From positions 496,001 through 560,000 of the forward strand of contig NZ_JARXYP010000002.1 in the NCBI RefSeq assembly GCF_029893805.1: a DNA stretch of 64,000 nucleotides. The letters run 5' to 3'. Below, piece after piece: positions 10,401 to 17,618 of the stretch. Source of the DNA: Streptomyces sp. SAI-135 (lineage in GTDB: Bacteria > Actinomycetota > Actinomycetes > Streptomycetales > Streptomycetaceae). Below the pieces are notes generated by a model. The model searched no databases and was not told the origin of the DNA. It saw nothing but the letters and a program-made list of their open reading frames with translations. Position numbers and translations under genes: made by a program. Each line of letters begins with the position of its first letter. The stretch's first letter is position 1.

Positions 10401-10526
10401 CATTACGACGCCCTGGAGCGGGAGTACCGCGAGGCCGTCCGGCCCCAGCACGCCCTCGCGCTGGGCCGACTGGCGGAGGCGCACCTGGGCAGGGCGCGCG
10501 CCCCGTCCGACGGAGAGCCGGCCTGA
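7407..10526 (+). CDS. trypsin-like protease-STAND NTPase-TPR protein
   Basis: The 1039-residue protein begins with a trypsin-like domain (1-210): H34 in LTAGHC, D75 in RDFALLE and S174 in GMSGAA give a complete triad. A P-loop NTPase follows, with Walker A GGSTVGKT (304-311) and Walker B LLVIDD (349-354), then a long helical region with TPR-like repeats (about 680-1030). This layout matches signal-gated conflict proteins: a sensor of TPRs, an NTPase switch and a protease effector. It overlaps the trypco2 gene by ATGA. No signal peptide is present, so it acts in the cytosol. The protein stops at 10526, but matching TPR sequence goes on in another frame (see 10579-11109), so its C terminus may be lost by frameshift. 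Confidence 0.85.
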   Translation: MTGLDAERLVSLSADGTRGSGYLLSPELILTAGHCVGPKGSAVTARAYARIEGSYDLSQERHTFRVAVRGDEERDFALLESTAGDPFRTARDVPSGEVRLGRLIGEGAVAAQALGFPKSGVQQSGTRQLLNPEDVRGRVLPLTGWRRAVRRLNLQIRTGTSPLARGASLWSGMSGAALFSGDHLIGVITEDRATIEGRLIALPVTAVFGDDGPAEANACLLAARGSTDPEERVTLDPVWAGGEILQPAYSPLPPREQWSEADLLESRHGVVPFRGRAQQLRALVDWCEHEDDRGGGQRIRLLTGGSTVGKTRLARELCRTMAARGWVAGVVDPLHVDFSGACALPESRLLVIDDADAHAGQLHVLLAEATERGGHHPLRVLAVAHRGGPWWEAVRRRYEALVDAEDPAPLPPLPEADREDVYRSAYAAFRGWYEESDSKTGAAPQAGAVPRGESSTDAAEPAVPDVPGLQEPDFGSYLLILIQALVDARTLLHKTHSASAGPPTRSRANALLDYALDVERQRWQASAERQRLPHDPVLLERIVAVSSLAVADGETDGERETEAARRLRLVPDLADEPEWLTRAFARWQHAELAGEGYLRSLQPLRLAERLGAKVIAAFPDIAPRLLDVGGDGPGIPQAATDQARQILNVLHVLQLTAGSDGCRTDGTGEPSAQQRAREALDAALRSHARPLVKLVKQVAATDQDQFASAIGTSLACALNSTLRKESAQEVAAQVLGELDLACPDVLLELATAVAEHAVQHYRRGGGAPAQDNRKELARALQRWSLYLASSGLRIQAHEIAGQAVDMYHALHQLSPSEEHEFALAEALKDLADRLVDVGRFEDADLCARDSIRRLEPLFQRNPSRQNAFGLVKSLCTLATAAHRIGRQREALQAATEACELIERLPQAQHGDEHGPDEIQGMRAFALRGLAWQLGASGRVDDAVSRASRSVEIYEELRERCPGLWKRDIAEALSVLGVQHAARQEWDESVERHTEALNRHYDALEREYREAVRPQHALALGRLAEAHLGRARAPSDGEPA

Positions 10527-10578
10527 CCTGCTGAAGGCGCTGGAACACGTCGAGCAGGCGCTGGAACAGTACGAGGGG

Positions 10579-11109
10579 ATGCGCAAGGAGGACCGGTGGG
10601 CCAACCGCGTCCACGAGGCCTGGACGAGCTGTCTGGAGGCGGAGGTTCTGCTCGCGCTGGACGCGACGGGCCGGCCGCAGCGTGCCGCGCCCGCGCTCCG
10701 GCAGACCTGCGGACGGGCCGAGGCGGCCGCCCGCCGGGCCCTGACGCTGTACGACGAGTTGGACGTACGTGCCTGGCGGCTCAGGTTCAACAGGGCCCGG
10801 GCTCAGGCGGTGCTGGCCCAGTCGTACGGGGGCCGGGGCCGCCCCCGCGCCAAGGTGCTGCGCGCGCACGAGCAGGCGCGCAACGCGTTCGCCCGGCTCG
10901 ACGCGGAGGAACCGGGGCGTGCCGAGGCGGAGTTGCACGCGATCGAGGACACGATCGAGAACCTGCGGCAAGCCGGCCCGCCCGCCCAGGCGCGCGCGCA
11001 GACGGCCGTGAACCCGCCGGGCAAGCGGCGCAAGCGGCACCAGCCGAAGCCCCGTCTCCGCGCCCGTCAGGGCCGTCAGGGTGCGGCCGGGCGCAGAAGA
11101 CACCGGTGA
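10579..11109 (+). CDS. TPR-like C-terminal segment, out of frame with upstream gene
   Basis: This frame continues the helical repeat pattern of the protein that stops at 10526. The coding-like sequence starts before the first ATG: DLLKALEHVEQALEQYEGM is readable from 10525 with no start codon. It then runs through WANRVHEAWTSCLEAEVLL and further helices, ending in a basic Lys/Arg tail. There is no ribosome binding site before the ATG at 10579. The simplest reading is that the two frames were one protein of about 1,230 residues, broken by a +1/-2 shift between about 10490 and 10525. It may instead be a separate short protein. Confidence 0.5.
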   Translation: MRKEDRWANRVHEAWTSCLEAEVLLALDATGRPQRAAPALRQTCGRAEAAARRALTLYDELDVRAWRLRFNRARAQAVLAQSYGGRGRPRAKVLRAHEQARNAFARLDAEEPGRAEAELHAIEDTIENLRQAGPPAQARAQTAVNPPGKRRKRHQPKPRLRARQGRQGAAGRRRHR

Positions 11110-11162
11110 CACGACACCGGTCCGGTCCCTGAGGTGCGGGTGAGCGGCAACTCTCCTAGCAT

Positions 11163-11191
11163 GGTATTTGCAGTGTTTTGAGGGTATTTGC
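11163..11191. promoter_or_regulatory. direct repeat GGTATTTGC x2, 20-nt period
   Basis: GGTATTTGC occurs at 11163-11171 and 11183-11191, two helical turns apart, in an AT-rich patch that stands out in this GC-rich DNA. It lies about 200 nt before the protease-hydrolase gene. Direct repeats on one face of the helix are a common form of regulator site or of an upstream promoter element. Confidence 0.35.
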
Positions 11192-11386
11192 CCGTCGGTG
11201 CCGCAAGCGGGACCGGCCGGATGCGCCTTCAGCGACACAGCGTTCCGCATCTTCGTGTTCATGTCCTCGCGCCGGCTGCACAGCGATCGTTTCTTGTCCT
11301 GTCCGAGTACTGCCACCCGAGGTCAACTCCCCAGCCGGTATGGCATGGAACGACGACAACAGCCGCCGGAAGGACGGTCAACTGAC

Positions 11387-13438
11387 ATGGCTGCAACGGA
11401 CAGAACCCGCGATGAACGCCGGCGGCAAGTAGCCGCGGCCGCCGCACGCTACGGAGCGGCCGGCGACGAACGGCGCGCGGTCGAGCGGCAGCAGGACGCC
11501 GGGGTGGCCTTCCCGGACTCCGACGAGGCACTCGCGGCCCGCGCGACCCGTCTGCTCGAACGGCACGCGGTGCCGCCCGCCATGGTGGTGGAGGCCGTCC
11601 GCGCGGAGCCCCTGGCCCCGACAGCGGCGTACGAACGCATCCTCGGGGTCTCCAAGGAGCTCCAGGCCTGGAGTTTCCTGCCACGCGGCAGCCGGGCCGC
11701 GCGGACCGTCGCCCGCATCTCGATCCGGGAGAACGGCCGTGAACTGCCGCTCGGCACCGGCTTCCTCGTCTCGCCGAGCCTGCTGATGACCAACCATCAC
11801 GTCCTCACCGACGCGGACGCCTGCCGGCAGTGCTTCGTGGAGTTCGACGCCCAGGTCACCGTCGACAACACACCGCAGGCGCCGACCCGCCTTGAGCTCG
11901 CCCCCGACACCTTCTTCGCCGCGGACGAACGCCTCGACTTCGCGCTGGTGTTCGTCGCCCCCGGCCCGGACGGGCGGCCCCCCGGCGAGACGTTCGGCTG
12001 GAACCGGCTCAGCATCCAGACGGGGAAGCTGGTGATCGGCGAGCCCGTCAACGTCATCGGCCACCCGATGGGCCGCCTCAAGGAGATCGCCGTGCGCGAC
12101 AACATGCTGCAGACGCGCCTCGACGACTTCCTCCACTACCGGACGGACACCGAGCCCGGAAACTCCGGCTCCCCGGTCTTCAACGACCAGTGGGAGGTCG
12201 TCGCCCTCCACCACAGCGGGGTACCCAGGATGGACGACCAGGGCCGCGTCCTGCGCCAGGACGGTCAGGTCTGGCGCCCCGGGGACGGCGACGACGCCAT
12301 CGACTGGGTGGCCAACGAAGGCGTGCGCATCAGCTCGATCCTCAAGCACCTCGCGGCACTTCCCCGCACCTCCCCACAGCCGTCACCGCTGGACGACCTC
12401 GGCCCCGAGGCGGGCCAGCCCCAGGCGGGGACCGCCACCGCTCCCGTCCCGGCACCCGCTCCAGCCTCGGCGACTGTTGCCGTCGCCGCGCCACCACCGG
12501 CTCCCGAGCGGGCCGCCGCGCACGCGGGCCTGCGCGCCCGGGAGGGCGCGTTCGGCGGCGACCGGCACCTGGTCTTCCTGCACGGTCGTTCCCAGGAGGG
12601 CAAGGACCCCGAGAAGCTGCGCCGCGACTGGACGGCCGGGCTCAACCAGGGGCTCGTGCGGGCCGGGCTCCCTCCCGTCGACCCGGAGGACGTCTGGTTC
12701 CCGTACTACGGTGACCGGCTGGCGCAGGCCCTCACCGCGCACGAGGCCGTCCCCCACGTGGTCGAGGCGCCGACCGCCTCTGCGGCGGAGGTCGTCGCGC
12801 CCTCCGCTCCGTCCGCCCGCGCGGTGTACGAGGAGATCGTCGGCGAGGCGTCCCTGAAGTGGAACATGCCGCAGGAGCGGCAACTGGCCACCGAGGGCTT
12901 CGGCCTGGGCGACGTCGTGGGCGCCTTGCAGAAGAAGCTGAGCTGGCTGGCCGCCCGGAGCGACCTCGACGCCTGGGCCATCGCCCTGATCTTCCGCGAC
13001 GTCGCCGCATACCTCGACGACGCCCGGCCCGTCCGGGAGGAGGTCCTGGACTGTGTCCTCGAAGCGGTGCCGGACTCGGGCGAGGTGGTCCTCGTCAGCC
13101 ACAGCCTGGGCACGGTCGTCGCCCTGGACCTCACCACCCGGCTCTCCACCGGCGTCAGCGCCGTCCATCTGACCACGGCCGGCAGTCCCCTCGGCCTGGA
13201 CAGCGTGTACAGCAGGCTCCTCGTCGGCGGACCGAAGCGTCCCGACGTGGTCGCGGACTGGTCCAACGTGTGGTGCCCCAACGACGCGGTCGCCATCGGC
13301 TGCCCGCTGGCCGACGACTGGGCCGACGGCCTGTCCGACCTCGCCGTCATCAACGCCCGCGACCGGGCCCACAGCATCGTGGAGTACCTCTCCCACACCG
13401 AGGCCGCCCGGTCGATCGGCAGCCGCCTGGCGCGCTGA
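11387..13438 (+). CDS. V8-like serine protease fused to alpha/beta hydrolase
   Basis: The 683-residue protein has a charged N-terminal region (1-105), a V8/trypsin-like domain (about 106-320) and, after an Ala/Pro linker (325-375), an alpha/beta-hydrolase domain (about 380-683). The protease triad is H138 in TNHHVL, D184 in LDFALV and S260 in GNSGSP. The hydrolase has a LVFLHG strand and the nucleophile elbow SHSLG (571-575, S573), like esterase or lipase proteins. Both catalytic centres look intact. There is no signal peptide. ATG 11387 gives the first plausible domain start; the frame is open further upstream but non-coding in character. It lies 860 nt after the trypsin-NTPase gene. A fused protease and esterase fits a toxic effector; this is inference. 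Confidence 0.82.
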   Translation: MAATDRTRDERRRQVAAAAARYGAAGDERRAVERQQDAGVAFPDSDEALAARATRLLERHAVPPAMVVEAVRAEPLAPTAAYERILGVSKELQAWSFLPRGSRAARTVARISIRENGRELPLGTGFLVSPSLLMTNHHVLTDADACRQCFVEFDAQVTVDNTPQAPTRLELAPDTFFAADERLDFALVFVAPGPDGRPPGETFGWNRLSIQTGKLVIGEPVNVIGHPMGRLKEIAVRDNMLQTRLDDFLHYRTDTEPGNSGSPVFNDQWEVVALHHSGVPRMDDQGRVLRQDGQVWRPGDGDDAIDWVANEGVRISSILKHLAALPRTSPQPSPLDDLGPEAGQPQAGTATAPVPAPAPASATVAVAAPPPAPERAAAHAGLRAREGAFGGDRHLVFLHGRSQEGKDPEKLRRDWTAGLNQGLVRAGLPPVDPEDVWFPYYGDRLAQALTAHEAVPHVVEAPTASAAEVVAPSAPSARAVYEEIVGEASLKWNMPQERQLATEGFGLGDVVGALQKKLSWLAARSDLDAWAIALIFRDVAAYLDDARPVREEVLDCVLEAVPDSGEVVLVSHSLGTVVALDLTTRLSTGVSAVHLTTAGSPLGLDSVYSRLLVGGPKRPDVVADWSNVWCPNDAVAIGCPLADDWADGLSDLAVINARDRAHSIVEYLSHTEAARSIGSRLAR

Positions 13439-13471
13439 ACGGGCCGCGGGACCTGGCCCGGTAATGCCTCG

Positions 13472-14374
13472 TCAGGCGGTCCTGCCGTGCGCGTAAGTCT
13501 CTGCGTGTGCGTGTGCGTGGTCGGCAACCTCGACAGCGGCGCGTACGAACGCTGCGACGGCCGGTGAGCCGGCGTCCTGGGGCCATACGACGGCCAGTGT
13601 GCAGTGCGGCAGGTCGCTGACCGGCCGGTAGGCGACCCCGGGACGCGGGTTGCGTCGGGCGACCGAGGTGGGCGCGAAGAACACGACGCTGCCCGTCTCG
13701 ACGAGGCTGAAGATCTCCGCCAAGTTGGAGACCGGTGTCGTCGCTCCGGGCCGGGGTGACGCGGTCGGGCCGTCGTCTGCCGATGCGCCGTTGGGGAGGC
13801 TCCGTCCGGCCAGGTCCGCCAGGCACAGCTCAGTTCGCGCGGCCAGCGGGTCGCCGGCGGCCATGGCGACCAGGACGGGCTCGGTCAGCAGGGGCTCGCC
13901 GTCCAGTCCGCGTTCGTCCACAGGGCGGAGCACGAGCGCGACGTCGGCGAGGCCATCGCGTACTGCCTGGGCTTGAGCGCCGAACCCTCCGAGGACCAGC
14001 TCGGGAGGCAGGGCCGCGGGGTCGGTGCCGTAGACGTCCAGGATCTGCGGCAGCAGGCCGCCGTCGATGTCGGCCTTGAGGGCGACGCGCAGCCTGGGCG
14101 AGGCGCTGCCCGCGTTCCGGGCACGGTGGGCGGCGGCGGTGACCGCCTCCAGAGCGGTTCTGGCGTCACGCAGCAGAACCTCTCCGGCGCCGGTCAACCT
14201 CACCTGCCGGGTGGTCCGTTCGAACAACGTCACGCCGAGCTGTCGTTCAAGGTCACGGATCGACCGGGACAGTGGAGGCTGCGCCATGCCCAGCCGGCCG
14301 GCGGCGCGCCCGAAGTGCAGTTCCTCCGCGACCGCGACGAAGTAGCGGAGCTGCCGCACCTCCAGATCATCCAT
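13472..14374 (-). CDS. LysR-family transcriptional regulator
   Basis: The 300-residue protein has an N-terminal winged HTH (about 6-65: LRYFVAVAEELHFGRAAGRLGM, QPPLSRSIRDLERQLG, FERTTRQVRLTGAG) and a periplasmic-binding-type effector domain (about 92-290). It is divergent from the NmrA-like gene at 14505, and LysR regulators usually control the divergent neighbour. The 130-nt gap between them would hold the shared operator. The inducer is unknown. Confidence 0.93.
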   Translation of the reverse strand: MDDLEVRQLRYFVAVAEELHFGRAAGRLGMAQPPLSRSIRDLERQLGVTLFERTTRQVRLTGAGEVLLRDARTALEAVTAAAHRARNAGSASPRLRVALKADIDGGLLPQILDVYGTDPAALPPELVLGGFGAQAQAVRDGLADVALVLRPVDERGLDGEPLLTEPVLVAMAAGDPLAARTELCLADLAGRSLPNGASADDGPTASPRPGATTPVSNLAEIFSLVETGSVVFFAPTSVARRNPRPGVAYRPVSDLPHCTLAVVWPQDAGSPAVAAFVRAAVEVADHAHAHAETYAHGRTA

Positions 14375-14504
14375 ACCTCCAGGGTATCAATAGCGATCGA
14401 AACGGTCCTTCACCTGCGCTGTTGCACCGGGTTCACTCAAGAGCGACCGCCCGGCACGCCCGCCGGGGTTCGCCCTCGACCGACCGCCATGCGTGGAGGC
14501 ACTC

Positions 14505-15380
14505 GTGATCGTCATTACTACCCCGACCGGTGACATCGGCCGCCAGGTCCTGAACCGCGTCCTGGACAGCGGTCAACCCGTCCGGGTGATCGCTCGCGAC
14601 TCCTCCCGCCTGCCGGAGCACGTGCGCGCGCAGGCGGAGGTGGTGGAGGGCTCACACGCCGACGCGGACACGATCACGAAGGCCCTTGAGGACGCTGACC
14701 GGTTGTTCTGGCTCGTACCCCCGGCCGGCTTCCGGGACGCCGGCCCCGCCAGGAGCTACTACTCGGACTTCACCCGGGCCGCAGCCAGGGAAGCCGCGAG
14801 CCGAGGCGTGCGGATGGTGCACGTCACCTCCCTGGGGCACGGGTACAGCGGCGAGGCGGGACTTCTGTCGGCCGCGCTCGACATGGACGAGCTGATCGAG
14901 AGCACCGGCGTGCAGCACCGCGCCCTGGCGCTGCCGTTCTTCATGGAGAACATCCTCCGGCAGGCCCAGCCGATCGCCCAGCAGGGCGTGTTCTCCATGG
15001 CGAACACCGCGGACCGGCCCTTGGCGACCGTCGCCACCCAGGACGTGGCCGCCGCGGCAGCGGCCCTTCTGCTGGACACCACCTGGACCGGCCAGGCCCG
15101 CATTCCCCTGGTCAGCCCCGACAGCCTGTCCCCCGACGCCATGACTGAGATCATCTCCGAAACCCTGGGCCGACCGGTGCGCTATCAGCAGGTACCGCTC
15201 GCGGACTTCCGGAGCCGAATGGTGCAGCACGGAGCGAGCCCTTCGCTGGCACGGGACATGGCCGACATGGTCAACGCCCAGAACAACGGCATCTACGACG
15301 CCGAAACCCATGATCCGGCCGCCGCCACCGACTTCCGCCAGTGGTGCCAGAACGTCCTGAAGCCGGCCGTCCAGTCATGA
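14505..15380 (+). CDS. NmrA-like NAD(P)-binding protein (atypical SDR)
   Basis: The 291-residue protein begins with the dinucleotide-binding motif TTPTGDIGRQVL (TGxxGxxG-type with Asp). It has features of the NmrA/azoreductase-like atypical SDRs: ADADTITKALEDADRLFWLVPP, HVTSLGHGYSG and the ALPFFMENIL region. These proteins bind NAD(P)H and act as redox sensors or as quinone or isoflavone reductase-like enzymes. They lack the classical YxxxK pair. GTG 14505 has GGAGG (14495-14499) 5 nt upstream; an in-frame GTG at 14493 overlaps that site and is rejected. It is probably controlled by the divergent LysR protein. Confidence 0.85.
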   Translation: MIVITTPTGDIGRQVLNRVLDSGQPVRVIARDSSRLPEHVRAQAEVVEGSHADADTITKALEDADRLFWLVPPAGFRDAGPARSYYSDFTRAAAREAASRGVRMVHVTSLGHGYSGEAGLLSAALDMDELIESTGVQHRALALPFFMENILRQAQPIAQQGVFSMANTADRPLATVATQDVAAAAAALLLDTTWTGQARIPLVSPDSLSPDAMTEIISETLGRPVRYQQVPLADFRSRMVQHGASPSLARDMADMVNAQNNGIYDAETHDPAAATDFRQWCQNVLKPAVQS

Positions 15381-15447
15381 CCGACGCGTGAGTCGGTGCC
15401 CGGCACAGCCGCCAAAGGCACACGGGGCCGCTCTTCCTCGCGTCGTC

Positions 15448-16626
15448 CTAGCCGCGCGAGTCCCGCCCCACCGTCTCCGCGGCGGCGGACGGGGCCGAAG
15501 ACGGGACTGCCGATGCCTTGGTCCGCAGGGCGCGCTCGCAGTGCGGCCAGTCGTGGAAGTCCTGGTCGCGGGACCACAGACGTTTGGCGGCCTGGATGTT
15601 CCACTCGGGGTCCAGCGCCCTGAGCGGAGTCCCGCCCAGCTCACGCAACCGGGTGTCGGAGATCTGGAACAGGCCCCAGTTCCTGCTGCCGTTGGTGTTC
15701 GGCAGGATGTGCAGAGGGTCCAGGAACGACTGGCAGTCGGCGATGGCGACGGCGTCGTCCGGTGTCTCGGCGAAGACCTCACGGATACGCTGGCGAACCT
15801 TCTCCGGCTGCCAGGTGTCCATACGGGCCTTCGACTCGTAGAGCGCCTTTTTGGTGGCTGTCGTGACGACGCCGTTCGGCGGGAGGCCGGCGACCACCTG
15901 GAAAGCCGTCACTCGGCGCAGTGTCTGCGGACCGAAGTCGCCGTCCACGTCGATGACGGCGCCGTGACGTTCGAGCAGCGTCTGTACTTCGCGTACGCAC
16001 TCGTCGTGCTGGCCCATGCTCACGACGGGCGAGCAGACGGAGGAGAACAGGGTCCGTGAATCTGACGTGTCGGCCGGCTCGTCGTGGGTGGAGGCCAGGG
16101 ACATGGCCCAGCCGACGGTCCCGAGAACGGTGACGGCGGCCGCGGCGGTCAGAGCGACGGCCCGACGATTCGCCGGGAGGCCGGCGGGCTTCGTCCTCGG
16201 CTCGTGGCTGCCGGGCGCGGGAGCGGGATCCGTGGGCAACTCCCGGTGCGCGGTGGCGGGTTCCTGTTCCGTCGCGGTTGGTGCCGGGTCGGTGGCTACG
16301 GCCGCTGCCTGTCCGGCCTCGGCCTCCTCACCCAGGACATCGCCGTGCACGGTCTCTTCCTGCGGCACCCGTCTCTCGCGTTCCGTGTCGGCGAGAGCCC
16401 ACAGCCGGTGCAGTTCGCGCAGTTCGGCGGAGGTGGCGCCGCAGGCGGTGGCGATGCGGTGCACCGCGCCGTAGTCCTGCGGGACCGAGGAAGCCGCGCA
16501 GTAGCGGTGGAGGCTGGAACGGCTGATGCCGGCTCGCTGCGCGAGAGCGTCGTAGCTGAGCCCGGATCTCTTCTTCAGCGCACGCAGTTGAGCGGCGAGC
16601 CGCTCAACTTCCTTGTACTGGTTCAT
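15448..16626 (-). CDS. membrane-anchored XRE HTH-peptidoglycan-binding-lysozyme-like protein
   Basis: The 392-residue protein joins cytoplasmic and extracytoplasmic parts. An XRE-type HTH (about 5-70: LSYDALAQRAGISRSSLHRY) is followed by a Pro/Glu/Thr-rich linker, one membrane helix (about 156-178) and an outside region. The outside part has a peptidoglycan-binding repeat (about 205-265: VDGDFGPQTLRRVTAFQ) and a lysozyme-like C-terminal domain (about 272-365) with NGSRNWGLFQI. In soluble transglycosylases such a motif lies in the substrate cleft. ATG 16626 has a GGGGGG run 6 nt upstream. The layout suggests a cell-wall sensor that may tie wall state to transcription, or a wall enzyme with an HTH used for protein contacts. 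Confidence 0.8.
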   Translation of the reverse strand: MNQYKEVERLAAQLRALKKRSGLSYDALAQRAGISRSSLHRYCAASSVPQDYGAVHRIATACGATSAELRELHRLWALADTERERRVPQEETVHGDVLGEEAEAGQAAAVATDPAPTATEQEPATAHRELPTDPAPAPGSHEPRTKPAGLPANRRAVALTAAAAVTVLGTVGWAMSLASTHDEPADTSDSRTLFSSVCSPVVSMGQHDECVREVQTLLERHGAVIDVDGDFGPQTLRRVTAFQVVAGLPPNGVVTTATKKALYESKARMDTWQPEKVRQRIREVFAETPDDAVAIADCQSFLDPLHILPNTNGSRNWGLFQISDTRLRELGGTPLRALDPEWNIQAAKRLWSRDQDFHDWPHCERALRTKASAVPSSAPSAAAETVGRDSRG

Positions 16627-17022
16627 GGAGAACCCCCCTGTTTTGTTCGGACACGCCCGCCCGTCCCGGCTGCGTATCGGCGCGTGCCGACGGCCTGACG
16701 TTCCGCCGGCTGGGGACGTGGTCACGGTCCCGGCGGTCCAATGTGCCAGAAGTTCCCCGACCGAGCCGGAGGTTGGCCGTTGCGGATGCCGTCGGTCGCT
16801 CCGCCCGCATCCCACGCGCATCCCAACCGCTTCATGAACACACAGCTCAGACGGGGAGTGGGAGTGTCAGCGTCCCAGGCCGGCCCATTCCGCTTGCCTG
16901 GATCCGCCGGGCCCGCCACCGTGACGCCGTCAGTGCCCTCCGCGTCGTTCGCCCTCCCCCGTGGACGCGTCGACGACGGCCCCGCCACTGGCTCAACCAC
17001 CGCTTCGGATAGGGGAGAACAG
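16627..17022. other. 396-nt divergent intergenic region
   Basis: The stretch lies between the leftward HTH-lysozyme gene and the rightward DUF2690 gene. Both reading directions have open frames here, but they lack ribosome binding sites and family resemblance. It should hold the two promoters. I see no clear operator or repeat. Confidence 0.5.
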
Positions 17023-17472
17023 ATGAGAAACGGCACAACCTGGGCGCGCGCCGCGGCCGCGATCCTGCTCGCAGGCGGCGGACTGCTCGCGGCAACGCCG
17101 GCTCAGGCGGCCGCCAGCGCGTGCTCGGGGTCGGCCTGCGACGGCAAGGACCCCGCCGTCTACTGCCAGGACGACGCGCGGACCGTGGAGAGCACCAGGC
17201 TCGGGCAGGCGCTGCTCGAACTCCGCTACAGCCCCAGCTGCCGGGCCGCCTGGGGCCGGATATCCAACGCGGGCTATGACCCGCGGGACCAATTCACCCC
17301 GTACGCCACTGTGCACCGCAACAGCGACGGGCGTGAGTACTCCTGTTCCGTGCCCAACGGCGACACCGACTGCTACACCCGCATGGTCAACGACGCCAAC
17401 GTCACGTCGTACACGAAGGGAATGTGGGACAGCGGGGCGCGTATCTACGAAGGGCGCACCGGGTCCTACTGA
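17023..17472 (+). CDS. secreted DUF2690 protein
   Basis: The 149-residue protein starts at ATG 17023 after GGGGAG. It has a Sec signal peptide (about 1-29, with AILLAGGGLLAATPAQA-AA before the likely cut). The mature part fits DUF2690: CSGSACDGKDPAVYC, a DARTVES segment and LELRYSPSCRAAWGRI, with paired Cys suggesting disulfides. DUF2690 proteins are common, small and exported in Streptomyces, with no known activity. Many are linked to XRE HTH proteins, and an HTH protein is the divergent neighbour here. Confidence 0.85.
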   Translation: MRNGTTWARAAAAILLAGGGLLAATPAQAAASACSGSACDGKDPAVYCQDDARTVESTRLGQALLELRYSPSCRAAWGRISNAGYDPRDQFTPYATVHRNSDGREYSCSVPNGDTDCYTRMVNDANVTSYTKGMWDSGARIYEGRTGSY

Positions 17473-17557
17473 GCGTCCCGCCGAGGCTCAACGCCTCCGG
17501 AACTCCCGCTGTCCGAGCTGGCGTTCCCCTTCTTGATGCACGTCATCTCCCGCAGCC

Positions 17558-17594
17558 CGGCCCGAGCGGCATGCTTCCCCAGCCGCTCGGGCCG
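17558..17594. terminator. bidirectional hairpin terminator
   Basis: A perfect 13-bp GC-rich stem (17558-17570 with 17582-17594) has an 11-nt loop. It lies between the convergent DUF2690 gene (stop 17472) and the MFS gene (stop 17619). Confidence 0.7.
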
Positions 17595-17618
17595 CTCTGC
17601 CGGGCTCTGGTCCGCGAG

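Noticed and set aside
11168..11386. Upstream extension of the protease-hydrolase frame
   Set aside because: These codons run through the AT-rich direct repeats and give no conserved sequence. The coding character starts at ATG 11387.
14375..14400. Possible LysR box (ATC-N6-GAT-like) near the regulator start
   Set aside because: The half-sites are too short and imperfect, and several alternatives exist in the same gap.
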